A stretch of 64,000 nucleotides of DNA from contig CM063288.1 in assembly GCA_032173965.1 (NCBI GenBank), positions 10,644,501 to 10,708,500 on the forward strand, in the 5' to 3' direction. Below the pieces are notes generated by a model, which was not told the origin of the DNA, made no database searches, and saw nothing but the letters and a program-made list of their open reading frames with translations. This document shows positions 50,781 through 63,727 of this stretch, piece after piece. Source of the stretch: Sitta carolinensis (lineage: Eukaryota; Chordata; Aves; Passeriformes; Sittidae). Positions within the stretch are counted from its first letter, which is position 1; every line of letters begins with the position of its first letter. The translations under genes and the position numbers were made by a program.

Positions 50781-51634
50781 AAATTCAAAGATTAAGAAGT
50801 GATAGAAATTGAGAAAAGTCAGTCTCTTAAATTTCATTATAGGGAGCTATTCAAGCTGGGTGTCAAAGGCTAAGTAAGCTCCAGAGCTGGCTGTGTGCAG
50901 AAACCAGTCAAATTTGGATGGAAATTCACATTCCCCTTTACTAGTGATTTTTAGTCTGAAAGGAAATGGTTTTCTAAAAGAGATTCTTTCACACAGTGGC
51001 TCTACCTGATCAGAAGACAGCTGTCCTCGATGTGCACCACTGAGCTGAGAGTGCTACAGCAGTGCCATGGCCTGGCTGTGCCCGTGTCCCCACCTCTGAG
51101 CGGCAGCACTGCCTGCGGGTCAGGCAAGGACGGCCCCTGCCAGCCCTCACCTGGGCATCCCAGCTAGAACACTACTGCACAGATTGGGCATTTTGACTTC
51201 AAAAAGCACTACCTGATACCTTCTGACATAACCCTACTCATGTTGTTGCTGTGCATGCTTTTAGCATCTCATAAGTAATAAAATCTTAATAAATAAAGTA
51301 ACAAAGTAGTGTGCATATATTTTACATGAGACTTTTTTTTCAAGGAAATAGTTTAAACACGCACACATTTTAATGTAGACTGCTTTCATATTAAATATAC
51401 TAACTTAAACTGTCAGTTCTTCCATAACAAAGTCCTGGCCAACTCCTTAGAGGAGATCTGAAAGCCCAGTGATTTGTGAGGCCGTGACATTTGTGCTGTC
51501 TGTGCTCTACCCTCAGCATGAGAAAGGGCTCTGCTCCCCACTCAGCCCCCGGCTGCCTTTAGTACCTCTCAACGGGTGATCTCAAATGCTTTAACTAATA
51601 TCAATTAATTATGCTTCAAATTGCTCCTAAGAGA

Positions 51635-51740
51635 GGCAGACATGATTATCCCTCTCTGTCATTACATCCAAGGTTAAGTAGAGTCAGGAAGAGGTTAAGT
51701 GACTCACAGGGTTCACAATCCTGCCTGACAGGGACGGGCT
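51635..51740 (-). mobile_element. MIR/CORE-SINE-like relic, antisense
   Basis: Plus strand CATGATTATCCCTCTCTGTC, AGAGGTTAAG-type words (GAAGAGGTTAAGTGACTCAC) and AGGGTTCACAATCCTGCCTG read as the reverse complement of the MIR core. Diverged. Confidence 0.55.
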
Positions 51741-54700
51741 GCAAGGTGCTGACTCCATTTGCTCAGCTGTGAAACCATCAGGGCCTCAGAGGACTCAGCA
51801 TGTGGCAGGATGGAGCCCTCAGTGTGCGAAGTGCAGAGCAGAGAATGACTTTCCAGTTCCCCATCTCTGCTTGAAATCATCACCGTTTAAATAACAGGGG
51901 TAGATAGTGCCCTGCGTTATTGGTTTTTAAATGACTGCAATTCTCGGCAAGTGCAAGCAGCAACTCTGCACAGCTATCAAAGCCAGCCCAGGAGCTTGAA
52001 CACTGCAGAGCCAAGCAAAGCCTGTTTCCACTTCAAGAGTTCCAAGGATTAACTAGAATTAAAACAAGAATATTACTTGGTCAATCAAGGAAAGACAGGC
52101 CACAAACAGTAATTGCACAGATAAGAGGTGAAAAAGGGTATACTGCTTAAACCAATGCAATTTGTGTGGCTACTGGAGTTACTGAATCCACAGGCCGATT
52201 TGAGAAAGGCATTTGGAGATGTAACTGAAAGGTTAATTCACTTTGTTTTACCAGTAGAGAACTGGAGGGCCTTTTTATTGCATATCTGGACCCAAAATTC
52301 ATTTGATGACATGACTTGACACCACAGTATAACCATATCTCTAAAACATGAGATATTAACAATTTAAAGAGGGTGATGTGTCCTTTGATTTGAAAAATGT
52401 TATGAGATTTTCAGTTCAGCATCAGATCAACCAAGGCTTGTCTGACTACCCTTAACAACAAGCATACTACTCCAGATTTCACAGACTGCTGGTGAATTTT
52501 GCTATCTGACATGCCAATGGACATCTCTAATAAAAGACACACTGCTGAGTTAGCAAGACCCAGCAGAGCACTGGAATTTCAGCTGCACTGATGTTTAAAA
52601 GCAACTCCTGTCAAGACAATCACATCACCAAAAAAAGCATTTGTCTTATTGGAAATGGGTTTCATGACAGTGTATAAGGATGGGTGGCATATTCATAATC
52701 TCCTAATATAGCCACAGTGACACTGCACCAACATGTCTGTGTGTATGTGAGGAGAGAATTCCATGGGCAAGAGCACGCACTTCCCTCTTCCCTTCTCACA
52801 AGCTGGAGCTGTTTATATACAGGCAATATTCTGCACACCAAATCAAGCAGCTGTAACGTTTTAGGGCTACAAAACAAGAGGAGCTGGATCACCCCAACAA
52901 CTTTTAGTTTAGTGTCACCACTCCACCACAGCTGCTGTGAGCATTTTGTGACGGTTATGCACGGTCTGGGGAAGCACCTCAACTTCTGAGTTGAAAGCAG
53001 TTCAAATTGTCCTCTTGGTGCTAATTATTCTCCTCTGCACAAACACTGGGGCTAAGAGCAGCTCTGCCAGCCTGATTGCAGAGACCATTCCATAAATTCA
53101 TCCTTTATCAAATCCAGCCTGTTAAGGAGCTCTGTGGTATCAGCACTATTTACACCGAGAGGAATACACCTCAGTAACGCACCCACAACTAGAGCACCAC
53201 TGATGCAGGAGAGAAAGCAGTTAGTGGCAGAGCTAACATATCAAAATTCTGCAGTGCCAGCCTACACAGGATTTAAAGCCTCATTATCAGAGGGTCCAGA
53301 CCTCACCTCTGCCTCAGTCAACAACCAGAAAATCCTTCCTGCAAGGGTTTTTTCCCTGAAAGGGATTCTTTCTGTTCAGCATGTTTTTAATAATTTTTTG
53401 ATAGCTTATGCTTCATTTACAAAGACGCACATTTTGTTCAGGCTCTTTGATACAGCCTCCTAATCAAAACTTAACAAGATGTGCTTGCAAGTGACAGGAA
53501 AACCACTTGGTGGGAGCCAATCTGAGGCCATCATGGAACACTAAATTACTCTGTGCTGCTGCTTTGCTCTGCACATCTGAACTCATAAACTCAATTATCA
53601 AATATGTTCTCCCCCTCTGTACATACTTCACATAGAACTATCTCACCCAAGTCTGCTGAGGGACCCAGCAGAGACCCAAACTGCTCATCTCAGGCCCACC
53701 AGCAACAGGTTAAAGCCTCATGGCCAATAGAATTTGCCATGTTTTCCTACAGCAGCGCAGCTTAACCAAAACACAGCATTAACTCCCCAAAACTCCCTGT
53801 GCAAAAGCTGAGATATGGTGCAACCAGCTTTGTCCAAACTTGCTCCAAAAAATAGGAAGGATGAAAAGGAAACAACAGTGCTTCCTTCGGAACAGCTTTT
53901 TGATGACAACTTGGGTCCCAGGGCGGGAGGGGCACACTGCCCTCCTGGCTGTCAGCATTAACAGCTAAAAGCCATGTGCACCCCCTGTGCTCACAGTGTG
54001 ACCCACTCCAGCAAGGACGCTCAGCCAAGAGCTTTTTGTCATTGGATACCTCTTGATGTGTAACTTGGACAGAAAAAACCAAGCAGTTTCTGTTGTGAAA
54101 ACACAGAGAAGAAGCATACCAGGATACAGAATAATTAATATTTTAAAGAGACTTTGTGGGTAAAATGAATGCAGGTTTGCTTAGCTCTCAGCATTTTATG
54201 TGCTCCTGATGAAACACGCAGGGATGAGCACAAGTCATTTAGTCAGATCCCTGTCTGATTTCTTACTGCTGAGGAAAGCCCTATGTGATTTCCCACTTAC
54301 TTCTTAATGATGGCCAGGAGTTGACACATCAGACAGCAATGGTGTCAATATTCCTGCTTTACTCTGTTTTACATCAGAACAGTACCCAAGTACTATCTCC
54401 CACAAACACCTTAGATCAACACGCAGCCTTTAAATGGCTCCAAAATCTTCTGGGACTTTATAAAATGCAACACAGATTACACATCTTTATTCACTTATAC
54501 CAGCACTGAAAGAAAAACCCTACAAAAAAGCCAAAGTGAAGAACCAAGGAGGCTGATGTCTCTAGCTGCACATCCTCTTGCAGCAGTACAGCCACTTGCT
54601 CCATCCAAAAATACCTCATTAAAACCATCCTCAGGATGGTTACTTCTGGGTGTTCTCTGGGTAACCCCTGTGGGTCAGGCTTCACCAGAAAATAACTTTT

Positions 54701-54865
54701 TCCAGCTGATGAAATTGATTTCCAGTGAAGTGCAAGTTTCAGTGCTGATCATAGAACCAGAAATCAGCTCCCAGCAAAACATTTATTAAAAATATCCATT
54801 CTGTGAACCCCGTTGAGTCCCACAGATTGGGGCCATTTGGCAAGTTAATAACATTGGCAACTGCA

Positions 54866-54878
54866 CCCCCCCCCCCCC
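54866..54878. repeat. 13-nt poly(C) tract
   Basis: Uninterrupted C run in a PDIA5 intron. Simple repeat, length uncertain in assembly. Confidence 0.9.
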
Positions 54879-55370
54879 TTATGAACCATTAAAAGGGAGC
54901 ACTTTCCCCCAGCTACTTCACATTGCTGCTAAAAGTCTTTGTTTTTTAAAAGTGCTTATTAACTTGTGTTCAACACTAAAAGTAGAATGAATTTGTTAAG
55001 TGCTGAATCCTGCCATTAAAACTGACTGATCTAAAAACAGAGCAGCCTCCCCCCCATCATTTGGACCTGTTAATGACTGGTCTATTAAATATAATTCTTT
55101 TCTGATATAGTTGATTCATTTGTAGTCTCTTTGGAAGCAGCAATCTCAAACAAAAAATTACATTCCTGTAAGTCAAAAGTGGACATTTTCTTCTTTCTGC
55201 ACAAGAATTAGCAGGGGGTATTATTAAGCCTTTCCTGATTAGAGAAACTCAGAACTGGATGAGAAGGGGAAAAACAACCCAAACCACAATCAACAAAACC
55301 AAACCCCAAACCAAATAAAAACCCACTGTGTTTCTCAAACTCCGTACAACTATTCCTAGAAATACAGCAC

Positions 55371-55650
55371 TTCTGTGTTGGAAGGAATTTCTGGAGATCA
55401 TCTAGTCTGACTCCCCCACTCAAAACAGGGCCAACTACAGCAGGTTGCCCAGTGCTGTCTCCAGCTGGGTTTTGAATATCTCCAAGGATGGAGTCTCTTT
55501 GGTCGACTTCTTCAAGTATTCAACCACAACCACAGTAAAAAAACCCACCACTTCCTCTAAATGTTTAAGCAAATTTTCCTGTGTTTCAATTTGAGCCCTT
55601 TGCCTCTTGTCCTGTCCCTGGGCACTGCAGAGAAAAGTCTCACCTAGCTA
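55371..55650 (-). mobile_element. CR1 LINE 3'-end fragment, antisense
   Basis: The plus strand reads TGTTGGAAGGAATTTCTGGA, GATCATCTAGTCTGACTCCC, CAGGTTGCCCAGTGCTGTCT, TTTGAATATCTCCAAGGATG and later TTTGCCTCTTGTCCTGTCCC. This is a clear reverse-orientation CR1 3' region of about 280 bp. Confidence 0.9.
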
Positions 55651-58600
55651 CAATCATTCATTTTTCCCCCTTAATTCTGTTTGAGTAATGCAGCAAAAAC
55701 ATCTCCAACCACAAAGGCATTATTTATTGGAACTTTTGTTATCCTTTGTGATTCTGACAACTAATCACAACCAACTGCTTCTGTTTTGCAGTTTTCAGTG
55801 CTACAGTAGTAGGAGGTTAAAATTTAATGCATTGTCAAAGTCAAATCTCAATTATCTGGAATAACGGAGTGGAGAGAGCACATAAAAGTAAATATGCAGA
55901 TAAAACACATCCAGATAAGCTATATGAACAGGGAGGACATTAAGAGAAAGAAGAAAGAAAAGTCAGGGTGCTGATACAGAGGAGGCACTGATACAAACGG
56001 GTTGGCCCAGGATACCTCATTTTAGTGCTGCAAGTGTTCAACCAAGCTCTGGGTGTAGAGCACAGACCTACAGCCACTGCCCTCCTGACCCTGGCTGGTT
56101 CAGCACTGCAGCCTGCCTGCTCTTGTCCATTTGGCTCACTTCCCAATACAGTGTGTAGCCCCCAAATCCTGATCATCTGCATACAGGCTCCATGTGCACA
56201 CCAAACCATCCTCAGACTAGTTGTCTCCTCTCCCCATTTCTGGACAAAGCCAAACAGTTATAAAAGTAAACCTGAAGTGGCTGATGCAGTCCAGTATTCC
56301 AAAGACACAATGATGGAAAAAATACACACACAAATCCCATAAAGTCTCCCCAAAAGGTTCTCAAATGCTGGTGCATTAATCCTACTGCTTTCAAATACTC
56401 CTCCAACTCCTCACAGCAGACCCACACACACCTAAAGCTTCATGCTTCCCTTCTGCAGATGGCACCATGGCCTTCCTCTCATTTTAGGCATTTTGAACTT
56501 AAAGGTACATAAGTGGGATAACAACTACATCCTTACAAGAGCTGAACAAGGATCCAGAGAAGAGCTGGGCCAGGTGCTGTGCAGCACAGTTGCCAGCAGC
56601 CTGCCTCAAGTCCTATCCCTGAGTAGCTAGCTCTAATGCATGCCAGCTTGTGTGGCATGGTACAGACCCAAAGGACAGCTGGATGAAGATCTGGTCCTAG
56701 ATCATTATTGGCACAAGTAGCACTGGGTTTTCTGCAGCAAGCACTTTTTCCCAAGTCAGTATTGGGAACCTGCCCCAAATCAGTCATTACAGCACACACA
56801 GATGCCACCAGGCAGGAATGGGAACGGGAAATCAAGATCTCTGTGGTCCCAAGTCTGCAGGAGTGGACTTTTCCCCCAGTAATTTCCAGAGTCTTGATTC
56901 CAATTCTCAGTCCTTAAAATATTCCACATGCATGAAGAATAACCTTTACGCTTCACCCATATCCCAGGAGATGGAGTAATGAGTTCTCTATCTTTTCCAT
57001 GTGGATGTAGCAGTCTTCTCCTCCAGAGCTAAATCACTGTGAAGCACTGTTCAGTACCACTAAAGCCCTGCTCAGCTCAGCCCTGAGTTATCAGCACAGC
57101 AGCAGATTGGTGGTTCTCCTATACATAATAAGTAATTTGGACTGGAAGTTGCCACAGAAAAGCCAGATCTCATTTTAATTAGCATCCAAGATATATATCT
57201 GTGACCTTTGCCTAAAGGTTTGTCACTCTAGCTGAAAACTTGACAAAGGTCAGAATAATCAACTTTCTGCTTTAAATTCTAACGACAGATGAAAGATACA
57301 TTTCTTAGCATAAATATTTATATATAAACATACTTTATATATGCATGTATACACACCCCCCCAATCTTAAAATATCTCAGCATATGTGTAAGTGTAACAA
57401 ATACTGCCACAGAGTCACAAGTGAATGGAGTAGCATACTGTGAGTCTGCCTTGACCCAAGATGTGGATTTGAATAGAAAATTATTTGAGGTAATGGGACC
57501 TTGAAATTTTAGCAGTGTTCCTTCCGCACTAAAATAAGCAAGTTAAGATTAACTGGCAGTGTAAGCTCCAAGAGGTCTCAAGATCCAGAAGATGGTAAAC
57601 AAAAGCTAATCTATCAGATTTATCAGGAAGCACATTATCACCACACAAAAGCTGAAAAAAATATAGTGATTTGAATCATTGTAATTATTCTACTGCATTA
57701 ATGCTTATTTCATAGAAAACAGATTTAAAATACTCATCTGTACTTTCCTTTGCACCCAACCAAGTGCAGGCTCTTTGCACTCCCTGTGTGTGCCTGCTTT
57801 GTGCTTTGTTCACAAACACTTCCACATTTAGAGAGAACAAATCTGACAAATCAGAAACTGTGCATGACCCACATACTGACACAACAGCAACGCTGTCTTA
57901 GGAGTCACAGGAAGGCCAGAAGGGGTTCCAGTCAACACCCCTCTGTCCTGTACATAGGTGCTCTCATGCAGTACTGTGCCAAAAACAGTGCAAAAATGTG
58001 TCTGAAGTGCAGCCTCAAAGGACCCAACAGTTTTACCTTATGCAAGCCTTGCTTTTACAGCCTTCTCATACAGAAAGGGCCAGGCTGATCTTTAGTCACC
58101 CCTTCTGAAGTAAGGGTGGAAGTCAAACAGCAAAAATTAGCCCATCAGGCAAGTTCCCTCATGCTTTCAACCCTGGGAGCTCCATACTCATCACACATAG
58201 AGTCTTTGCTTCAGACATGGCCTTAAAAAGGATCAAGAATCTAAATGTCTTAAAAAGATGCAGCTAAAAACCAAAAGTGAAATAAATCCTTCTTATGCAG
58301 AAAGTCATTAATCAGGTAAAGAGAACTCAAGAGACAGTGAACTCCTAAATCTTACCATTTCACGTGCAATCGTTTGATTTTAAAATTACAATTTTCTCTT
58401 AACCAGATGAGGTCCATGAATCAGGAATTCCTGGCACATTGGCAATTTTTAGTCAATAAATGGCGGGAACTGGACTGGAGAAGGGATTATGTCCCCTTCC
58501 ATTTTCTTTTACAACCTTACAGAAATCTCCCTCCTGAAGCAGGCACCCCAGCTTTCTCCCACATGCCTTCGTATGAGCCCCAAAGTATTCATGTTTAATT

Positions 58601-59478
58601 CTCTAACAGAAAAGAAAAGGACTGCCTGATTAAACATTAAGGACCTTATTCTCTCTTTATGGAAAATACCTCTGATTTCATGGGAACAAACTGGCAACTT
58701 TATCTGAAGGTTATTAACTGCTGCCTATGTGATATGGAAGAAATTATTTTTGCATCTGGGGGGGCTGTGCCATAAAGGCACATTAATAGTATCTAATATT
58801 AAATGCCTGGATTATCTTCTCTCCCTTTGAAAAACCCCTCGAAAGTTAAGAACTTGCCTGTCTCTGGGACAGCACAGGAAAACAGAAGAGGACTCTCTCA
58901 TTCACTTTATTTACAAAATGCCTGATTCTAAACTTCTCTAGAAATATTCTCAGAAGCTTCAAAAACGAAGCGATTATGTGATGCATGCAAAACAATCTGG
59001 GAGGAGGAAGCTATGCCCCTAGTCCCAGTGGAGACTTAAATGCAGATTTATTACAGAAAAAATTTATTCCATCAAAATTTGTTCTCCACCTCATGGACTG
59101 ATTCCTCCTACACTACTGTATTGATTTCACTACTGAAGTGTTGTACTAATGAATCAGGCTCTCCATGTCCACTGTGCTACTAAAAAGGATCACATTTTGT
59201 TATATGGACTATAAAATTCAACAAAGGAAAATAAATCTGTTTTGGTTTTGTACTGCTGCCTGCTTTGGTGTCTGCATTAAATAATATAAGCATTATATAC
59301 TGTTTTGTTTCCATTTATAAAGACACAAATGATGGTGCCAATGATTCTCCCATGCACTTATATTCAGAATCAGCTCTTTACCCTTAAAAGTCTGGGGACA
59401 GCGAAGGAATTAATTCAGGATTTCATAGTAAATGTAGGGCTTATAAAATCCATCCTCATACAGAGGTTATTTACTCAC

Positions 59479-59609
59479 ATGGTGCATAGAACATGACAAG
59501 GGTGTGCTTCTTCTTCTTCAAGGACTCCCTGAAGTCTTCTCCAGCAAGGTGGATAACACTGGTCTGTTTTTCTTCCCATGAAGGTTCAGGTGGAGGTGGT
59601 GCTTCGGGA
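59479..59609 (-). CDS. PDIA5: PDIA5 exon: linker and start of the last thioredoxin domain
   Basis: This 131-nt exon completes the Asn codon (AA+T). It encodes the acidic proline-rich linker PEAPPPPEPSWEEKQTSVIH, then LAGEDFRESLKKKKHTLVMF and YAP, and ends with the T of the next Trp. VMFYAP(W) is the beta strand that enters the CXXC loop. The linker separates two thioredoxin modules. The donor GTGAGT comes immediately before the active-site Cys codon. Confidence 0.95.
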
Positions 59610-62168
59610 CTAGAAAAGAAAGACAATGAAATTGGTTTGAAAATGTTTCTGGAGGCAGATAAAGGAAAAGCATTGTCCTGGTCATAATTAGAATGAGGGA
59701 ATTGATGTGAAAAATCCTTCAGGGTGGATGTGCAGTAGAAAGACATACTCAGTATTTCCAACACCAGGCGACAGCAAAAAAGGTGCAAGTTAATTTCTGG
59801 AACTCAACAGAAATATAATTTGACTGTAGTCAGGCATATGAGTAGAAATGTTGAATAAAGACTTCCTACATTGCATCCAGCATCTGGGTGGAAAAAACAT
59901 TGATACATACCACAGGCATGAACTGAGAAGAACAGCAAGCAGGTGGAATCAAAAGGCAACTGATATAGAACAGCATCTTCCATTCAAATATCGTTTTTGT
60001 ACTCTTTATTGCTATCATGCAAACTTCTGCAAAGAATTTCATGACTTTCTCTAGAATTCAGATATTAAAGCCAGGATGCAAAAAATCAGTATCATTCCAC
60101 TTGGAATGCTGGGGGTGACTGAACCAGAATATTTTACTTTGGTAAAGGGAATGTCAGGTTTCAATTATGACTGCACATACTGGCTAGATCAGAGCAATCC
60201 TGCACACCCAGAGCGTCTCTAACAAAAATTCTGCTATTCACTAGCTCACAGACCTCTCTCAGACTCATTAAATTCATTCCTGCTGTATCTTAAATAGTGA
60301 TTACTTATATAAAATCATCAGAATGGTGCCACAGTATGAAGACCTTCATATGTCGCCTTGGTAATAAATTAGCTTTTCAGACTTTCCTGACACTTTGAAT
60401 GACACCATTTTAAGTTGTATCAGGTACATAAAAACCAAGTGGAGAAAAACTCATTTTTTAAAGTCCTTCTCAAGGTCACTTGGTGGACATTCATTGTATT
60501 TCCACCATTACTGAATTTCCAGTTTTTAGAGAAAGATTTAGATGTGTTTCAGAGAAAGAGAAGAGTTACACAGTGCATCCTTCAGCTGAATTCCTCTATG
60601 AACACACTTGTTGTGAGCTATGATTGATTACAGTTTGAGGTGGCTTACTCTCACAAACTTTTCCATGCTGGAAATAAAATACTCAACAACTGGTAACAAC
60701 CTAGTGTGGCAGCACAATCATCAGAGAGGAGCCACAGCTGAAACCCGCACGGCTGCAACCACCCATTGAGACAGGTCTCCACAAGCTGCACTTTTCTCAC
60801 CAGCCTGCACCCCAGATGCATCCCTATTTCCACCAGCTTCAGTGCAGCTGTGGGAATTCTATCCCTGGTCAGAAAAACAAGGATCTTATTCTACTGCATC
60901 TCTAGCTGGGAGAGCATCCAGGAGCCAAGAGCGGTCTGGGCTAGTCTGGGCTTCACCTGACTAGCTGAGGCTGCAGACAACAGTCTTCAAGAGCCACAGC
61001 AGGATCCAGAAGAATAAACACCATGTCCCTGTTCCTCATTGATTATTCACCTGCCAATATGTACAGGCAGCATCAGCCTGACTGCTTAACTCACCACAAA
61101 TTACTCAGTGCTCAAAAGAGTTAAGTAAAGCAGTGAAATGAGGACAATGACTTCATATGCAATACAGACACAGCAGTCTGGAGCCTGCGTGGGCAGGGAG
61201 GCCAAGAGAGTACCATGCCTAAAAGTAAAATACAGATAAAGCTCCTCCACATGCTCCAACAATACTGCCAGACCATATCTATTACCTGCTTTGAAACAGA
61301 TGTAATGAGAAAAGGAAAGGAAAAAGGAATGGAAAGGAAAAAGAAATGAAAAGAGGGAGAGGAAGGGGAAGAGGAAGACCCCACACAACCTTCCCCCTCA
61401 CCCCAAATAAGAAGGGCAAAACAAAGATTGCAGTCCTCATGCCAACTGCATGTAAGAGTTAAATGATTAAAATATTTGCAAAACTCTGGCAGGTTTTCTT
61501 TCCCTTGACTAATGCAGAAAATACATTATGCTTACAGTACCTAAAGAAAATGCGTATTTTATAAATATATATGCATAGTTTTACATACATGCATACTTAA
61601 AGAGGGAATTGTACCAGCAATTTAATTTGAAATGGAATTATTGTCATATTTTCATATCAAACTTAATTCTGCATATTTCAGCACACCACCCAAGAAAAGT
61701 TGGTTAGTGCACTCAGAGGTGCTAGCTTTCCTTCTGCCCCACGTGGGTGGAATTCTAGGCACTGGCTCTAAAATGCTGGAAAGAGAAAAGTACAACTGTA
61801 GAAATTCAGTTACTAACACTGAAATCTGCTGCTTTGTATAAAGAGGGAACAACAAATGTTCTGTTTATTTTTCAGAGCCATTGCTATTCCTCCTCTGGGG
61901 AAAGGCTTAAGGTATATTTCAAAAATATTTAGTTTGGGAATGAAATACCGGGGCAGCTATGAAAAACCCCACAGCAAATAAGGATTTGGTGTATTAGACA
62001 CCACAATTAACATATATGTTTCTGTGGGTTTGAATACTGGAATTTAGCGCAATTTTCTTAGCCAGGGATTTAGGCAGTGTTGAAGCTCTGTTTAGTTCCT
62101 CACCAAAGCCATCTGCAGGAGTCATTAACCAGGAAACAAAAAACTATCTTAAAACCCTCAAAACTTAC
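59610..62168 (-). other. PDIA5 intron of 2.6 kb
   Basis: AT-rich apart from a polypurine tract at about 61304-61378. No gene or transposon was recognised. Confidence 0.85.
61304..61378 (+). repeat. Polypurine tract
   Basis: About 70 nt of nearly pure A/G (GAGAAAAGGAAAGGAAAAAG onward), broken only by isolated T. Overlapping open frames rich in Ser/Phe/Pro on the other strand are produced by this bias. Confidence 0.85.
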
Positions 62169-62332
62169 TTTTGCAGCCAGTCAATGATCTTCTTCTTTGT
62201 TCTGAGGTGTGGCAGAGTATATTTCTCCTCTCCATCCTTAAAATACTTCAAAGTAGGAAACCCTGAGATGTGATATCTTTCTGCCAGCGCCTTGTTGACA
62301 GTAGCATCGACTGCTGCAAGGACACCTGGACT
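62169..62332 (-). CDS. PDIA5: PDIA5 exon with cis-proline half of the same thioredoxin domain
   Basis: This 164-nt exon encodes SPGVLAAVDATVNKALAERY, then HISGFPTLKYFKDGEEKYTL and PHLRTKKKIIDWLQ, plus two bases of an Asn codon. VDAT and FPTLKYF are thioredoxin-fold signatures, and the Pro of FPT is the conserved cis-proline facing the CGHC site. The acceptor is CTTTCAG and the donor GTAAGT. A CR1 fragment lies only about 105 nt upstream of the acceptor. Confidence 0.95.
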
Positions 62333-63656
62333 CTGAAAGAGAGATCACTTCCTGTAAATCCCAGCCACAGACACACACCCCTTCAGCAGGACACAGTGGG
62401 CCTGGGGACAATCACTCATGGTCTAGGGGCCTTTGCTGCCTCTAGGACAAGAGGACATAGTCTTAAGCTGTGCCAGGGGAGGCACATGATTAAGGCACAT
62501 GAGGCAATTCAACATGAGTAGAATTTTTCACATAAAAGGTGATTAGGTATTGGAATGGGCTGCCCAGGGAGATGGTGGAGTCACCATCCCTGAAGGTATT
62601 TAAGGAAAGAGTGGATGTGGCACTTGGTGCTATGGTCTAGTTGACATGGTGGTGCTTGGTCAGGTTGGACCTGATTTCAGTGGTCTGTTCCAACCTGATT
62701 AACTCTGTGATTTTGTGCACAGACATACAGAATGACACAGAGGACTGATGCAAAATCAGAAAGGGACTAAAATACTATGGACTAAATGTTACTAGAGTCT
62801 TACCCGTTCCACTCCCATTTCTGATGGACTCTCTTTATATAATTCACTTTATAATGCTTAAGAGCCATTCCCCAGAAAATGCATTTCCTCCCACAAATCC
62901 ATTTCTCCCAGAAGAAACAAGTACCACTAAAGAGAAGTTTACTTTAAGGCAAATCCATCTTTCCCTAACTTGTGGGCATCTTTTCGTGGACCACCTTTAG
63001 ACAAACAGAAGAACAGGCATTTGTAGAGCATGATTCATCAGATCTCTCTTTTTCTCATCTCCTCCCTCTCCAACAGCAATAAAGGAACTCTAGATGGCTT
63101 AACAGAAGATGTTTAAAGCATGGGGGAGACCAATTCTGCTTCTCCTCCTGCATGGCATACACAGCACGAGACTGAATCAATAACACTAATACTTGTATTA
63201 TTGGATCTCTCTTCTCCAGCCGTGCTGATGGAGCACTTATGATGAAGCTAATGGAGTGATGCAACCATTAAAAACAGGGTATTTGAAACAGGGATCAACC
63301 CCTTTTGTTTTTTTCCAAATCTAATTCACAAATAAAAGCCTATGTTTCTTCACATTCAATGCCTTTAAGTAAGGGGAAAAAAAAACATTTTTGGATTTGA
63401 TCATATTATGTATAAGGCCTACAGCAGAATACATAAACATTTCTCGATTTTGTTTTCATTCAAGACAGAATGTTCTTTCTCAGACTTTGGCAGGGCTCAT
63501 GCATTAGCGATGAGACTGTACTTTGGAAGCACATTTTGAAGGGTCCTGTGGGAGGATGAGAACAGCTGAATTTGTTGTAGGGAGAAAAGTCACTTTTATT
63601 ACTCTAGTTATTTATTACTGATTATTTGAAGGATATAATAAAGGAAATTAGCTTAC
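62333..63656 (-). other. PDIA5 intron of 1.3 kb
   Basis: Separates the CGHC exon from its cis-proline exon. About 270 bp of it is the plus-strand CR1 fragment at 62438-62711. The remainder is unremarkable. Confidence 0.85.
62438..62711 (+). mobile_element. CR1 LINE 3'-end fragment
   Basis: GGACAAGAGGACATAGTCTT, then GGAATGGGCTGCCCAGGGAG, GGTGGAGTCACCATCCCTGA, GGATGTGGCACTTGGTGCTA and GTCTAGTTGACATGGTGGTG, ending TTCCAACCTGATTAACTCTG. This is textbook avian CR1 in sense orientation on the plus strand, antisense to PDIA5. It is less diverged than the other copies here. Confidence 0.95.
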
Positions 63657-63727
63657 ATCACTGGTTACATGGAGAAACTCTGCAGCCTTTTCATATTCTG
63701 GTTTCATTTTCTTACAGTGCCCACACC
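63657..63727 (-). CDS. PDIA5: PDIA5 exon with CGHC active site
   Basis: This 71-nt exon completes a Trp codon (T+GG) and encodes CGHCKKMKPEYEKAAEFLHV then TSD. CGHC is the classical PDI redox site, with the following Lys-Lys and the proline four residues on. The acceptor is TTGACAG and the donor GTAAGC. The residues before the Trp (the end of the beta strand of the thioredoxin domain) come from the next exon upstream, which is outside the window. Start phase 1, end phase 0. Confidence 0.95.

Larger units (their letters stand above)
45780..59478 (-). other. PDIA5 intron of 13.7 kb
   Basis: The longest intron in the window. It contains a possible CR1 relic (50.6 kb), a MIR-like relic (51.65 kb), a C tract (54.87 kb) and an antisense CR1 fragment (55.4 kb). 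The 51.0-51.15 kb part is GC-rich. No exon or non-coding RNA gene was recognised. Confidence 0.85.
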
